Origin: Odontocerum albicorne
Lineage: Eukaryota; Arthropoda; Insecta; Trichoptera; Odontoceridae
DNA length: 64,000 nucleotides
Reading direction: 5' to 3'
Assembly (NCBI GenBank): GCA_949825065.1
Contig: OX463841.1
Coordinates: 16,693,064-16,757,063 of the forward strand
Each line of letters begins with the position of its first letter. The stretch's first letter is position 1. The translations under genes and the position numbers were made by a program. Positions 1-11,500 of this stretch are shown piece after piece. Under the pieces are notes generated by a model. The model had not been told where the DNA came from. It was given only the letters and a program-made list of their open reading frames with translations, and did not search any database.

Positions 1-960
1 TTTTAAGCAAGTTCCTATAATTTTGTGTTGAATATAAATATGTGTATTTTAATTGTTATAATTATTGCCAAATAAATCTTCAACTATAAAAAAAATGTTT
101 TTTTGAGGGGGGCCGGGAATTAATTACTTCAGATTTAGGGGACCATTACATGAAAGTAATTGGGAAGGACTGCTATATATGACGCCTCTGCTCTCCAGAT
201 GACCCTAAATAAATTGTTCTTTATTTTGATTTTGTTTCAAGAAATTATGATCAACCTACCATAGGCCTCGCATATCTTATGCTGAATTCAAATAATGAGG
301 AAAAGTGATGCAGTGTGGTTTGAAAAGAAAAAAACGTGTAACCATTCAAAATATTTATTAATGTATACAAAGTTTGATAAAACAATTATTTATAATTCCC
401 TTAACCTAACATAAACATAACAATCTCCAAATCGTTCGGCTGTTTCGATCAATGTCCATGATTTATTATTCCGAGTCCCGTTGCTTTCATCATCTACTCG
501 GCGAAGCATTGACTTTCATTTAAGGACTTGGTAATAAGTGTAATATTGTCTGCATTGTGAAGACCTCTGATCATTTACTTAATCACAGAACCTTTATACT
601 AAGTAAGAAAATATAATACCTTGAATTTAAAACAAAATAATACCATTCAGCAATATTTCTAGGATACAGGTTCGATATCAAGTAGTGTGCATTTATAAAA
701 ACTGGTATTTTATCGAATTTTTATATCGGACATTTTAAGAGTAAAACTTTTCATATGGACGCAAAAAAGTTAAGAAAGGGACGAGGTATTATTTTCCAGA
801 TGGTAATTTAGATCTTTGATTGCAATGTTTTAAAATGTACCACACCAAGAATGTTATGAATAAACACTTTTTTGTTGATGATCCCTGACGAAGTATGATG
901 CAATTAATCACATAAAATTTACTGAAAACATTTTATTACTATAAAAACATTATACCTTGA
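1..960. other. AT-rich flank, nothing recognised
   Basis: No ORF with family resemblance, no clear terminal repeats and no tandem array. It lies downstream of the ZNFX1 3' end and is probably intergenic. Confidence 0.5.
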
Positions 961-1010
961 AAAATGTATTTAAAAAACCTGCATATTTTAGGAACTAATA
1001 TTGGAAATAA

Positions 1011-1412
1011 AACAAAAATTCACATTTCAGAGACAATTTATAATAAAGTACTAAAAATTATATATAACAAGCTATTTATTATTTTAAAACATAAGAGTGC
1101 ATTCCATCACATTTCCCTGTCAGGAAAGGCAGAGAAGAGATTGCCCAACTATCGTGACACATATATTGCCTCTCTACATCCATACACTTCATACAAATCC
1201 TACGATTTCTCAGATTTTAAATTTCCTTCTTTTAAAACATCGACTTGATCCAACCATACTTTCCCTAATTTTCCTCTCACATGCCTTCCACTCACATTTG
1301 CACTATATATTTGCTTTGTTAGTTTTTCTTCATTAATTCGTTTTGTAAAGATTTGCAAACATTTGTAAAGATTTGCAAACATTTGTGTAAAGATTTGCAA
1401 ACATTTGTACAA
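1011..1412 (-). mobile_element. non-LTR retrotransposon 3' tail, copy 1
   Basis: Minus-strand reading gives INEEKLTKQIYSANVSG and GKLGKVWLDQVD, the degenerate C-terminal block seen after reverse transcriptase in many insect LINEs. The plus-strand segment 1051-1340 repeats at 2078-2430. A short Phe/Cys-rich minisatellite (gatttgcaaacatttgta) lies at 1345-1405. Confidence 0.6.
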
Positions 1413-2077
1413 GAACTTAATTTAAAAAAATTTAATAATAAAAAAAAGAGTTCTACAATTTAATGATTAATAAAATATATGAAATAAAAGAAAATTCACA
1501 TTTCAGAGATAATTTATTATAAAGTACTAAAAATTATATATCATTGTTGTTCTACGAAAAGCATTTAAGTACATTTTTTACTTAAAATTACTGTTTGATG
1601 CCATTTTACTAACAATAAAAATATCTACACATGGAAAAAACATTTATGTTCAAAAGTTATATGATTTCGCTGTTATGGAAAGATAAAAAAATATATCACC
1701 CAGAAGCAATTCCATAGTTGGTATTCATCCCTGCCAACCAGCACAAGAGTTCATGACTTAATAAACCACGACATATCAAGTCAGAGGAATAAATAATATA
1801 GAAAAAACAATATTTTAGAAGCATTTCAGTCACCTTTTTACAGTTGTTTTCACCAAGAAAGGATTAAGTCCAAAACATGTGTCCGTATTTTTTATTTTTA
1901 GGTAATATGTTTTAGGTTACTCATTTTTTTTGTAATAATTCTTATAAATAAATATACTGTCTTTAAATAACATCTGTTTGTATTTTATTTTATTAAAAAC
2001 TTGATTTTACATCGCCTTCCGAAACTTTCATTGCATTTATCTTAAAACGCCTTAAATGCTTTTCGCAGAACAACGAC

Positions 2078-2600
2078 GATATTATATATAACAAGCTATT
2101 TATTATTTTAAAACATACGAGTGCATCCCATCACGTTCCCCTGTCAGGGTAGGCAGAGAAGAGATCACCAGACTATCATGATACATTCCATCACGTTCCC
2201 CTGTCAGGGTAGGCAGAGAAGAGATCACCAGACTATCATGATACACATAGTTTGCCTCTTCTACATCCATTCACCTCCTCATACAAATCCTACCATTTCT
2301 CAGATTTTAAATTTCTTCCTTTGAAGATATCGACTTGATCCAACCATACTTTCCTAAATTTTCCTCTTACATGCTTTCCACTCACATTTGCACTATATAT
2401 TTGCTTCGTTAGTTTTTCTTCATTAATTCGTTCTACATGCCCAAATCATCTCAAATTGGTTTTAATCTTGCTTAGTAATGTTCACATTCATCCCTAATCA
2501 CTTCATTCAGTATTGACATACATTGTTATACCATCTATTCTCAGTGCATGCATTTCTACAGCATTTATTTACCTTTCAGTATTTTTTCACATCTACGTTA
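2078..2600 (-). mobile_element. non-LTR retrotransposon 3' tail, copy 2
   Basis: Same family as 1011-1412 but longer. The minus strand reads ...FEMIWACRTN, KLTKQIYSANVSGKHVRGK and KVWLDQVD. It is a decayed LINE C-terminus without catalytic RT motifs. A 60-bp tandem duplication (2127-2245) lies in its 3' part. Confidence 0.6.
2127..2245. repeat. 60-bp tandem duplication
   Basis: The block containing cacgttcccctgtcagggta recurs with a 60-bp period. Only two copies; copy 1 of the LINE tail (near 1100) has a single unit, so this is a local duplication. Confidence 0.8.
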
Positions 2601-2607
2601 AATCAAT

Positions 2608-2800
2608 TGTAATTTGTTTTATCAAACACTAGTTAATTCCACTTTATGTAACGATATAACCCTACCGGTTTCAAGGCTTTCACCTCATCATCAGAGTCTC
2701 GTTTGTGCTGCTCTGATGATGATGTGAAAGCCTTGAAACCGGTAGGGTTATACCATTACATAACGTGGAATAAACAGTGTTTGATAAACCAAATTAAAAT
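2608..2800. repeat. large imperfect palindrome (~87-bp arms)
   Basis: Left arm about 2608-2697 (ending ctcatcatcagag) is the inverse of the right arm about 2711-2798 (starting ctctgatgatgatg), with a short loop. Both arms carry aaccctaccggtttc or its complement and a tatcaaacact block. A relative of the outer arm is at 11678-11703. Origin unknown; it could be a foldback element or a Penelope-like terminal piece. Confidence 0.7.
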
Positions 2801-3797
2801 GTCTCTAACCATCCACAATGTTAATTCCTTAACTTTAATTAATATTTTAAATAACTATTTTAAAAATGTAAGAATATTATTGCGCAGTTTGAAGAAAAAT
2901 AGGAGCCTCGATGCATGCTTTATTCTGTTCTGGAGAATAAAATACAGGTCAAATCTCACTAGAACAAAATTCACAGAACGATAAAAAATAATTTCGTTAT
3001 ACTCATAATGGGAGAATAACATAGCATTAAAAAAAGCTGTTTTTATTTTTCAGAATAAAAAACTGTACAGAATAAACACTCAATTCAATTTTATCAAGGA
3101 ATTATGTTATTTTTCCTGTAACGAATTTTTCTTATCAGCATTCATTATTTATTGCATATTTGATACACATAATTGTTGAAAAATATTTTATGGGGCGTCA
3201 TAGATAGAGGATCAATAGTCCCGAAACTTTTTCAATCCATTCATAGCTTCCTAAAAGGAAACATTTGTATCAGGTGGCATAACTCCATTTTCAGTATCTT
3301 CTTCTATAATGTATTTTTACTGCACATCTAATTGTCAGATTTAAAGGTTGCATAAATGCTTTACAAATTTAACTTAAACATGTTTCAGCTTGCATGTTAA
3401 AGTATGTGCTGAGGTATTATCAATTAAAATTCAAAAAGAAATCCACTTCATCTTTTCATTTGAGGGTTCAAATTTATTTAGCCATTCGTTAAACATTGCT
3501 TATGTCATCCAAGTCCGTTGGTTTGGATTCCCTTAGCGGCATTCTGCCGAAAAATATTCATTATACTGAAATTTTTATTTAATTAAAATAAGATTCGGCC
3601 AACATACATTACATTAGTTCGATTCAACAAAAAATATGCATAATTCTGATTTTTCTTTTACTTTGGTATTTGTTACAATGAGATTTGACTTTAAATAAGT
3701 ATGAGGGACTCATAGGTTCATCCTTATTTCTAAACTGAACAAAATTTCTTTATTAACAAAAATACTCATATGAAATTAAAAAAATTACATATATGTA
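2801..3797. other. AT-rich, nothing recognised
   Basis: No coding family, terminal repeats or array seen up to the mariner boundary at 3798. Confidence 0.45.
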
Positions 3798-4732
3798 CGA
3801 GGCGTATCCAGAAAGTAAGTGTACTGAGGCTTTCACGACCGGATGAATTTTATTTTCGACATGTTGGCTACACTTCCGTGTAGCCTGACCCTTCCCCTCC
3901 GCAACGAGACCGGTTCGAGGTCAGTACGTTGAGAAGTGTCGACGCGACAACACGTTTCGTGAAAAATGTCAATCGAATCTCCCGCCAAGTTGAATCGAGT
4001 GGAGGCCGGGCAAGAGTTTTTGAGGCGCTGCAAACTCCATGGAGATGAATTTCTCCACTCCATCGTTACTGAAGATGAAATTTGGGTTGCACACTACACG
4101 CCTGAAACCAAAAGGCAGGCTCAACAGTGGCGTCACACCTCTCAAACAGTGACCCTCCGCCAAAAAGTTCAAAACCACAATTTCAGCCAAGAAAATCATG
4201 GCATCCGTGTTTTGGGACTATCAAGGCATAATTTTAATTGAATATATGCCTCAAGGGGAGACCATCAACTCTGCAAGATACTGTGAGACCCTAAAAAAAT
4301 GGCGGAGGGCGATTCAGAACAAGAGAGGCATGCTGACAAAGGGAGTCTGCCTGCTGCACAACAATGACAGACGGAACTGCTCGCCTCGTTTAAATGGGAT
4401 GTCCTGAACCATCCCGCGCATTCCCCTGACCTAGCACCTTCAGATTACTATCTCTTTACCTCCCTGAAGCTGCACATGGGTGGAAAAAGGTTTTCAACCG
4501 ACGTGGAGGTAAAGGAGGAGGTGGAGAAGTGGACGGAGGGGTTGACGGGAAACTACTTCGAGGAAGGCATCAAAAAGTTGATACCCCACTTCACCACCTG
4601 CATTGAGAGGAATGGCGACTATGTCGAAAAATAGCTTACATATGTACTAAGGTAACCACGTAATTTTTTGTTTAAATAAAAAAAATTGTAACCTACAAAA
4701 ATTCAGTACACTTAGTTTCTGGATATGCCTCG
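3798..4732 (+). mobile_element. internally deleted mariner, TA-flanked, copy A
   Basis: TA dinucleotides at 3796-3797 and 4733-4734 flank inverted ends cgaggcgtatccagaaagta and its complement. The decayed transposase keeps VTEDEIWVAHYTPETK (first catalytic Asp region), SVFWDYQGIILIEYMPQG and SPDLAPSDYYLF (third Asp). The second motif is LLHNN, so Asp has become Asn. The N-terminal half is missing, giving 935 bp instead of the usual ~1.3 kb. It sits just downstream of ZNFX1, or inside its 3' UTR. Confidence 0.85.
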
Positions 4733-4740
4733 TAGATCAT

Positions 4741-4746
4741 TTTAAT
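4741..4746 (-). promoter_or_regulatory. candidate poly(A) signal of ZNFX1 (ATTAAA)
   Basis: On the minus strand, ATTAAA lies about 100 nt past the ZNFX1 stop and only about 8 bp before a mariner insertion. A second candidate, AATAAA (plus tttatt at 3749-3754), lies beyond that mariner. If the second is used, the whole mariner is in the 3' UTR. Motif only; transcript ends would be needed. Confidence 0.3.
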
Positions 4747-4844
4747 GGTATAGAGCAATGCAGTGTAGTGCACTATATGCATTTAAGCAAATTATAGTCA
4801 AGCCAACAAAATCAATGTGATGGGATTAAAACCGTTAAAATTAA

Positions 4845-5593
4845 TTAAAATAGAAAATTCCCCATATTATTTTGGTCAGACCAAGCAGCGTGACGCGATC
4901 CATCCATAAATGTAGCAACTCTGTTGCTTGACAATAGCTGATGGCTGCTTCCTCCAATGCTTTCATTGCACTCAGGACAAGTGCCGACCTGCATAGCTCC
5001 TCCGCACTCTGTGATGCAGTACGCATGCCCATTAGGACAGCAGTACCAGTGACCCAATTTGAGTCCCATTGCTTGTACTATCATCTTCCTTTCATTATCG
5101 CTCAAAGGCGACATTCTCAACTGTTTTCTGAACTCTTTCAGTTTTGCTTTGATTTCATTGTCTATTTCCTCTGTGAAGGGTATCCGAGATGTCACTAGAT
5201 GTTTTATCTCTTTCAGTAAACTGTTTTTGAATAGAGTATTATATGAACTTTTAAACTCTATGCTCATTTGAATATTTTTAGCCTGAATTAGTTTTTCGAA
5301 TCTTGCAATTTCATTGGATATATCGTACGATTGCTGTTCTGAAATTTTATTTCCAAATAATTGAATAGCCTCCAACAGCCTCGTCATTAGATGCTCTACG
5401 AATACACTATTCTTGTCTTGAAGTTCCTCGTACAACTTGGCAATATTTTTTAGTATATCAAATTGAAGTATTTGTTTATTGACATCGAGTAGACTCGTTC
5501 TCAAAATGCTTTGTTTGTTTTTAGCATTTAGAGTTTGAATATTTTTTTGCACTGAGTTTTTCAATGTGTTCAATTGCAAAACCCAAAGATTTA
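4845..5593 (-). CDS. ZNFX1: ZNFX1 terminal exon with RZ-type zinc finger
   Basis: Acceptor tttcag and a stop at 4845 give 749 nt. The first ~165 residues are Lys/Glu/Leu-rich and look helical. Near the end is the RZ-type finger: GHWYCCPNGHAYCITECGG, then CPEC and IGGSSH. In RNF213 the same finger type supports ubiquitin ligase activity; whether that applies here is inference. The protein ends ...NMGNFLF. The usual SDQNNMGNF-like tail after the finger suggests the native C-terminus is intact. Confidence 0.94.
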
Positions 5594-8500
5594 CTGAAAC
5601 AAATAAAATTAGACATTATAAAACCAACAATTTAAAATCAAAATTTGACAAATTGAAGTTAATTTTGATCAGCGAAAAGAAAGATTTCAGAATTATGAAA
5701 TTCTCTACTATTACATAAAAATAACAACGATTAAAACTTTTATCTTTTTAATTACAATTTTTAAAAAATATGATCAATGTAAAGAATATATTGTCTTAAT
5801 AAAACTAATTGAACAATGCTTTAGAACTATAAATATTTATCTTCCACTAAGCCAATATATTAAAATTTCTGATTGGGATTTGTTGGAAATGGAAAACAAT
5901 TATTCAATTTAAAATCAGTATCTCTTTTATTTGTGGTCACATTGTAAAACTCTTGAAAAGTTCGCGGTAAAATACCATATTTTTTGTGGTGCCACGAGGT
6001 GAGCTCCACATTTTAGGTATTTGTAGTTGAGTATGTTCTCTACATTGTTTGTAAATACATAATCTTTAAGACGCATGCTACACGTATTGACGACAAAGCA
6101 CATGCGATTCGGGGAGTCAAAATCCGCATGCGACATTGTTAAAATTTGTGGCACATAGTCGCACACCTAGAAACAGGCCACACTAGGATACATGTCGCAT
6201 GCCACATGTCGTTCAGTGTTGTCTCAGTCAAATTGCGCCACATCTACATCTAAATAGAACATTTTCTCCATTTATAGGAGATGATGAATAAAGAGCGAAA
6301 GAACAAACCTGCTTTTATTTTTCTTTCATTTGTTTCAAAACTTGTAATATCCTCATTTAGACCGACAATTTTAATTCTGACTTCAGTGAAATCTCCAAAT
6401 ACTTTCCTCTTGGCCTTTTCTATATCCTTCTGGTTAAGTTTCACGTAATCTGAATACCGTGGTGTGTTAATTATCCGTGTTAAGCAATGAGGACACGACT
6501 TGATGGATATCTTCCGGTCTAAATTGTCATCCTGTGTATTTTTTATCCATGTGTCCAAGCTGTTCACTTCCACTACGTGAGGGCAGTCACTTAGTTTCAC
6601 AAATCTATAAAAAGAAAATCATTAAAAAGATAGTCAAATCAACTTGACTTATTACACCTCAAAACCCCCAATAATTCACCGTGAACCATACATTTTCTCT
6701 ATGGAATTATTATATACCAAGTCTGTAAATATGAAATAAGAATTTGCTCATAGATGGCTCTAGTTGTCAATGTAGTGACTGTCAAATCGCGTCATTGGCG
6801 TCTTTTTCTTGTGTTTACATTTGTCAAAGACTTTTAACTCGCAACAATACAAGTTTAATACAACTACATATGTTTTCATAGCGTTGAACATATCTGTTTT
6901 TGTGCCTGAAAACTACGATTCACGGACAGAATTGATTATCTGTTACCATTTGAAGAAAACTGCTACAGAATCGCATTGAATGCTTGTCGAAGCTTATGGT
7001 GAGCATGCTCTTGGTAAATCACAGTGCTTTGAGTGGTTTAAAAAATTCAAAAGTGGCGATTTTGACGTGAGAAACGAAGAACGTGGAAGAACACCGAGAA
7101 AGTTTGAAGACGCCGAATTGCAAGCTTTGTTGGATGAGGATGATGCTCAAATGCAATAACAACTCGCGGATCAATTAAATGTGACACGAGAAGCCGTCTC
7201 CATACGTTTGAAAGCCATGGGAAAGATCCAGAAGGTGGGAAAATGGGTTCCACATGAACTGAATGAAAGACAGCAGGAAAACCGAAAAACCACTTGCGAA
7301 ATGCTGCTTGCCAGGTACAAAATAAAATGGGTTTGTGCATCCAAATTTAATAACACACTTATAAACGGTCTTTCAAATTCAGCGGTTTTTTAAATTCTTG
7401 GATAACACACAGATGGCGTCGCGAACTTGCCTGGGTCTTATGACATTTAAAAAGTGTAATATATAGCATTTATAAAAATTGAGTCGTATATAATATAACA
7501 ACGCGTTCAAATTCCGAATTATTGTGTCCATTGTAATCTTTGAAAACGGTGATGTTAATTAGCCACCAAGATCATGTGATCTGACACTGTTGGACAATTT
7601 TTTTTCTGGGGTTACGTGAAAATCCAGGTCTATAAGAATGACTCCCAATCAATTCCTGAGCTGAAGGACGAAATTATTCGCGTTATTGATGAGTTAGAAC
7701 CGCAATTACGCACCAAATATCATCGAAAATTTTGACAAAAGATTGGACATCTGTGGAGCTGCAAGAAGTGGACATTTGGCGGATGTTGTTTATTGTGTTT
7801 AAATGGCATACATTATACTTCAATGACCAATAAAAAGTTTTTTTGAAATCAAAGCAAATTGTGTGTTTTATTCAAGAGTTACAAAAAATTTATTTAAAAA
7901 ACCGCTCAATTTGGAAGACCCTATACATTCGCACACACACGGATTGATAAAAATCAGCTCTAAAAGATGGTTTGAAAATTAAACCATCCAACGTGTTGAG
8001 AATATTTTAATATAAAAAAAACTTTGCTGAAAACTCCTCATCCCACAAAAGACTAATACAGAACTCTGCTTACATTGCATCTTCTTCATCTTCGGGACCA
8101 AAGAAAATCTCTGGGAATTCTTCTGGTTTGCAAATATGACATATGTTGGGGCATTCCTCCCCACACAAGCCACGGCATGGATGCCCACAGGGAAGAGTCT
8201 TGGAGCAGGGCTCCGAGCACGGAGGGGTGCTGCACTCATTGCCACAGTTGTTCTTGCATTTCCAGTGATCACATTTCCTCACACAGGGTTGCTGAAATAT
8301 GCAAAAACTAATGAAGCAAATATGATGCAGTCATACAGTGGAATTACTGCAGATAAAATTCTAGAGCATTAGTGGGTAAACACCATAAGCTGAAAATATC
8401 CATAGTTAAAAAATATAAGTTAAATTGTGTAAAAAAAAATGAAGGAATATACTTATTTCATCTATTATAGTTCGGAAATTCTAGGATGAGTCCTGTGACA

Positions 8501-11500
8501 GCTCACAAATTTGCCCCAATACAACCTTATGTAATGTATTTACCTAAATAACTTGCTATTTATTAGAATTGAGGCTTATATTAACTCGTCCAGTGCTGAG
8601 AACACGCGTGGCGTGTCCATGTGAACATCGGCTTCATGCTCAGAACACGCGCGGCGTGTCCATGCCTAAATATTGTTAGTATATTACATCAGCATATGAT
8701 ATTCGTCATTATTTTGAAAGATTCCGTCGCTTCGGGCGTTTGCGCATGTGCAACGCATTGTAAAGTTGAGGTTACACCCGCAGTTGTAAATAATATTTTT
8801 TCTAGTTCTTATTCCGTTTGTTTTCATTGTGAGACTTGATAATAAAAATAATTGGACTATTTCTCTAGCGCTGTTTTGTGAAAAGGTCACTCACTGCAAG
8901 GGATATTTTGTTTATGTGTTCTAGTTATTTTCAATTTTGAATGAGTGACATAGTGAATTGTGAGCAAAAATAAGTGCCTTTTGAAAAATATATTATAGTA
9001 ATTGGTGTATACATAGTGATATTTAGTCAGATATTGAAAATGGTGCCAATATTCAAATTGAAACTGTTTCACAAACATCTAGAACACCAGATGTTAGCTC
9101 TACGCAATGGTCGAATATAAAAAAACAACCAGCCTCTATACCATTTTCAAAAATACCCGGGTTGAAAATTGAGATGTCAAGTAAAGAACCAATAGATTAT
9201 TTTGATTTGATTTTCAATGAAGATTTGTACAATCTTGTGACAACCCAAACTAATTTGTATGCTGTTGAAGTATTGTCGAAATCAGAAGGTGATACAAGCA
9301 GAATCACGCGATGGAAAAATGTCACTAAAGACGAAATGAGGGTGTGGCTGGGTTTACTACTACACACCGGAACAATACGTTTGAACCGGTTGAGTGACTA
9401 CTGGAATACGGACTACCTATTCAATTTACCGGCATTTCCACAATTCATGTCAAGAGATAGATTTTTACTCATCTTACAGGCACTTCATTTTAACAATAAT
9501 GAAAATCTGTCGAGCTTGGCAAAAGTCAGGGCATTGATTGATTTTTTCAATGGAAGGATGGAAGTAATTTATGATCCACACAGACAACTATCGATAGATG
9601 AATCATTGGTTCTTTGGAGAGGCCGATTGATTTTTCGCCAATATATAAAAGGCAAAAAGGCCAAGTATGGTATAAAACTTTACATGTTAGGGGAATCAAG
9701 TGGATTGGCCGTAAAAATAATTGTATATGGTGGATCATCAGATGAAGAGTTAGGTGGCAAAGGCCACACTAATAAAGTCGTTCAGAAATTGCTCGAGGGG
9801 AAGACGGGAGCTGGATATTCAGTTTACATGGATAATTTCTATAATAGCGTTCCTCTTACAAAAAATTTATTGAACCAAAACACATATGTCACAGGAACAC
9901 TACGAGCAAATAGAAAAGAAAACCCGATCGATGTTATAAATAAAAAACTAAAGAAAGGAGAAAGTGTGAGTCAGTACACAGAAAATGGTATATGTGTTAC
10001 CAAATGGAAAGACCGCCGAGAAGTCTTTATGATTTCTTCTGAATTCGATGGGGACCTGTCTGATAGTAAAAACCGACATGGTCAAGTGGTCACCAAACCA
10101 AATATGGTAATAAATTACAACAATCATATGGGTGGTATAGACTATCATGACCAGATGTTAGCTTACTACCCATGCAAAAGGAAAACATTACGTTGGTACA
10201 AAAAGTTGGCCATTCATCTATTCCAGACGATGTTATTGAATTCTTGGCATTTATCTTGGCACAGAAAATGCCGTTGTATGATTTCAGGCTATTTATAATC
10301 AAAAAATTACTAGTTCCACCTCCATCATCAATTCCGAGACAAACAGTACAATCAAAAACCAAGATACATCTGCCGAAGTTTTGTGAAAAAGACACTGATA
10401 ATAAAATCAAAAGACGCAGATGTAGGCAATGCTGGGATACAGCTAAGAAAAGAAATGCTTCACTATTCTTTTGTCCAGATTGCCCCACACAACCTGGTCT
10501 TTGTTTGGATCCTTGTTTCCAACTTTACCACAAATATTAAATTATTTAAAAAAAATTATTGTGTACACCTAATTAGTAAGTATATTTTTCTGTTCGTTTT
10601 TATAAAATATTGTTTTTTTTTTGTAATATAATGTTGTTCGAAAAATGTCATACAAACCTCCATTCAATACCATTACGGTATGCGTCAAAATACCGACATC
10701 ACTCTTATCACACAAAAAAGTCACTCAAGTACGTTTGATAAAAATAAAAAGACTGGGTATCTCATTTTGCGCCGAATTACCAATGGACAAAATAAAAATA
10801 ACATAAAAATAAACACATTTGAAAAAGGACAAAAAAATATTTGCTTGAAAATTTTTAATTTATTTGAGAATATTTTTTACATGTGTAACCCCACCTTTAC
10901 AGCATGTCCTTCGCTCTGATTGGTCGATCAAATTTTTGTACCGGTGTAAAAGGGGACGATGTATAAATGATATATATAAACAAATTCTATATTTATGAAT
11001 ATATATTTTCTTAAATGTAAAATTTGTTTTACTTCCGTGAAAATATCACGGACTGCAACTATATTGCGCACTCATCGGCTCTCATGGAAATTGTCTCAGC
11101 AGTGAAAGAGTTAAAGTTGATAAAATAATTAAAATTACTGAACATCATTATAAGGTTGTATTGGGGCAAATTTGTGAGCTGTCACAGGACTCATCCTAGA
11201 ATTTCTGAACTATAATGTACATATTATACTGTGATTCTCTTATATCTATATAAATAAAGGTTAATTGATAGCAGCATAGTATGACATACACATATATTCT
11301 GAAATTAACATATATAAATACCTCAGGATAATTTTGAAAAAAACACATTTAAGAGAGAAGCTATCAAACGGTCTGGACTCATCTCATACTATCCCTCCAG
11401 TTAAGATACGCCCCCAATAGAGGGCGAGCCCTGCTGTGGGTCATCAGATTTTTTTCAGTCCACACCCTGTCCTCAGAGCCGCATTTACTAACAGGCAAAC

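Larger units (their letters stand above)
8468..11212. mobile_element. TA-flanked palindromic MITE (213-bp type) interrupted by piggyBac
   Basis: Ends tagttcggaaattctagg and the complement of cctagaatttctgaacta, with TA outside. Without the 2,530-bp insertion (element plus one TTAA) it is 215 bp and matches the uninterrupted copy at 39855-40067 almost base for base. Confidence 0.85.

Noticed and set aside
964..1336. Short plus-strand frames near 1 kb
   Set aside because: Overlap a decayed LINE tail read on the other strand; no independent support.
2698..2745. Hammerhead ribozyme (ctgatgatgatgtgaaa)
   Set aside because: The ctgatga and gaaa words are too close for a stem II and the required stem III / cleavage site are not seen.
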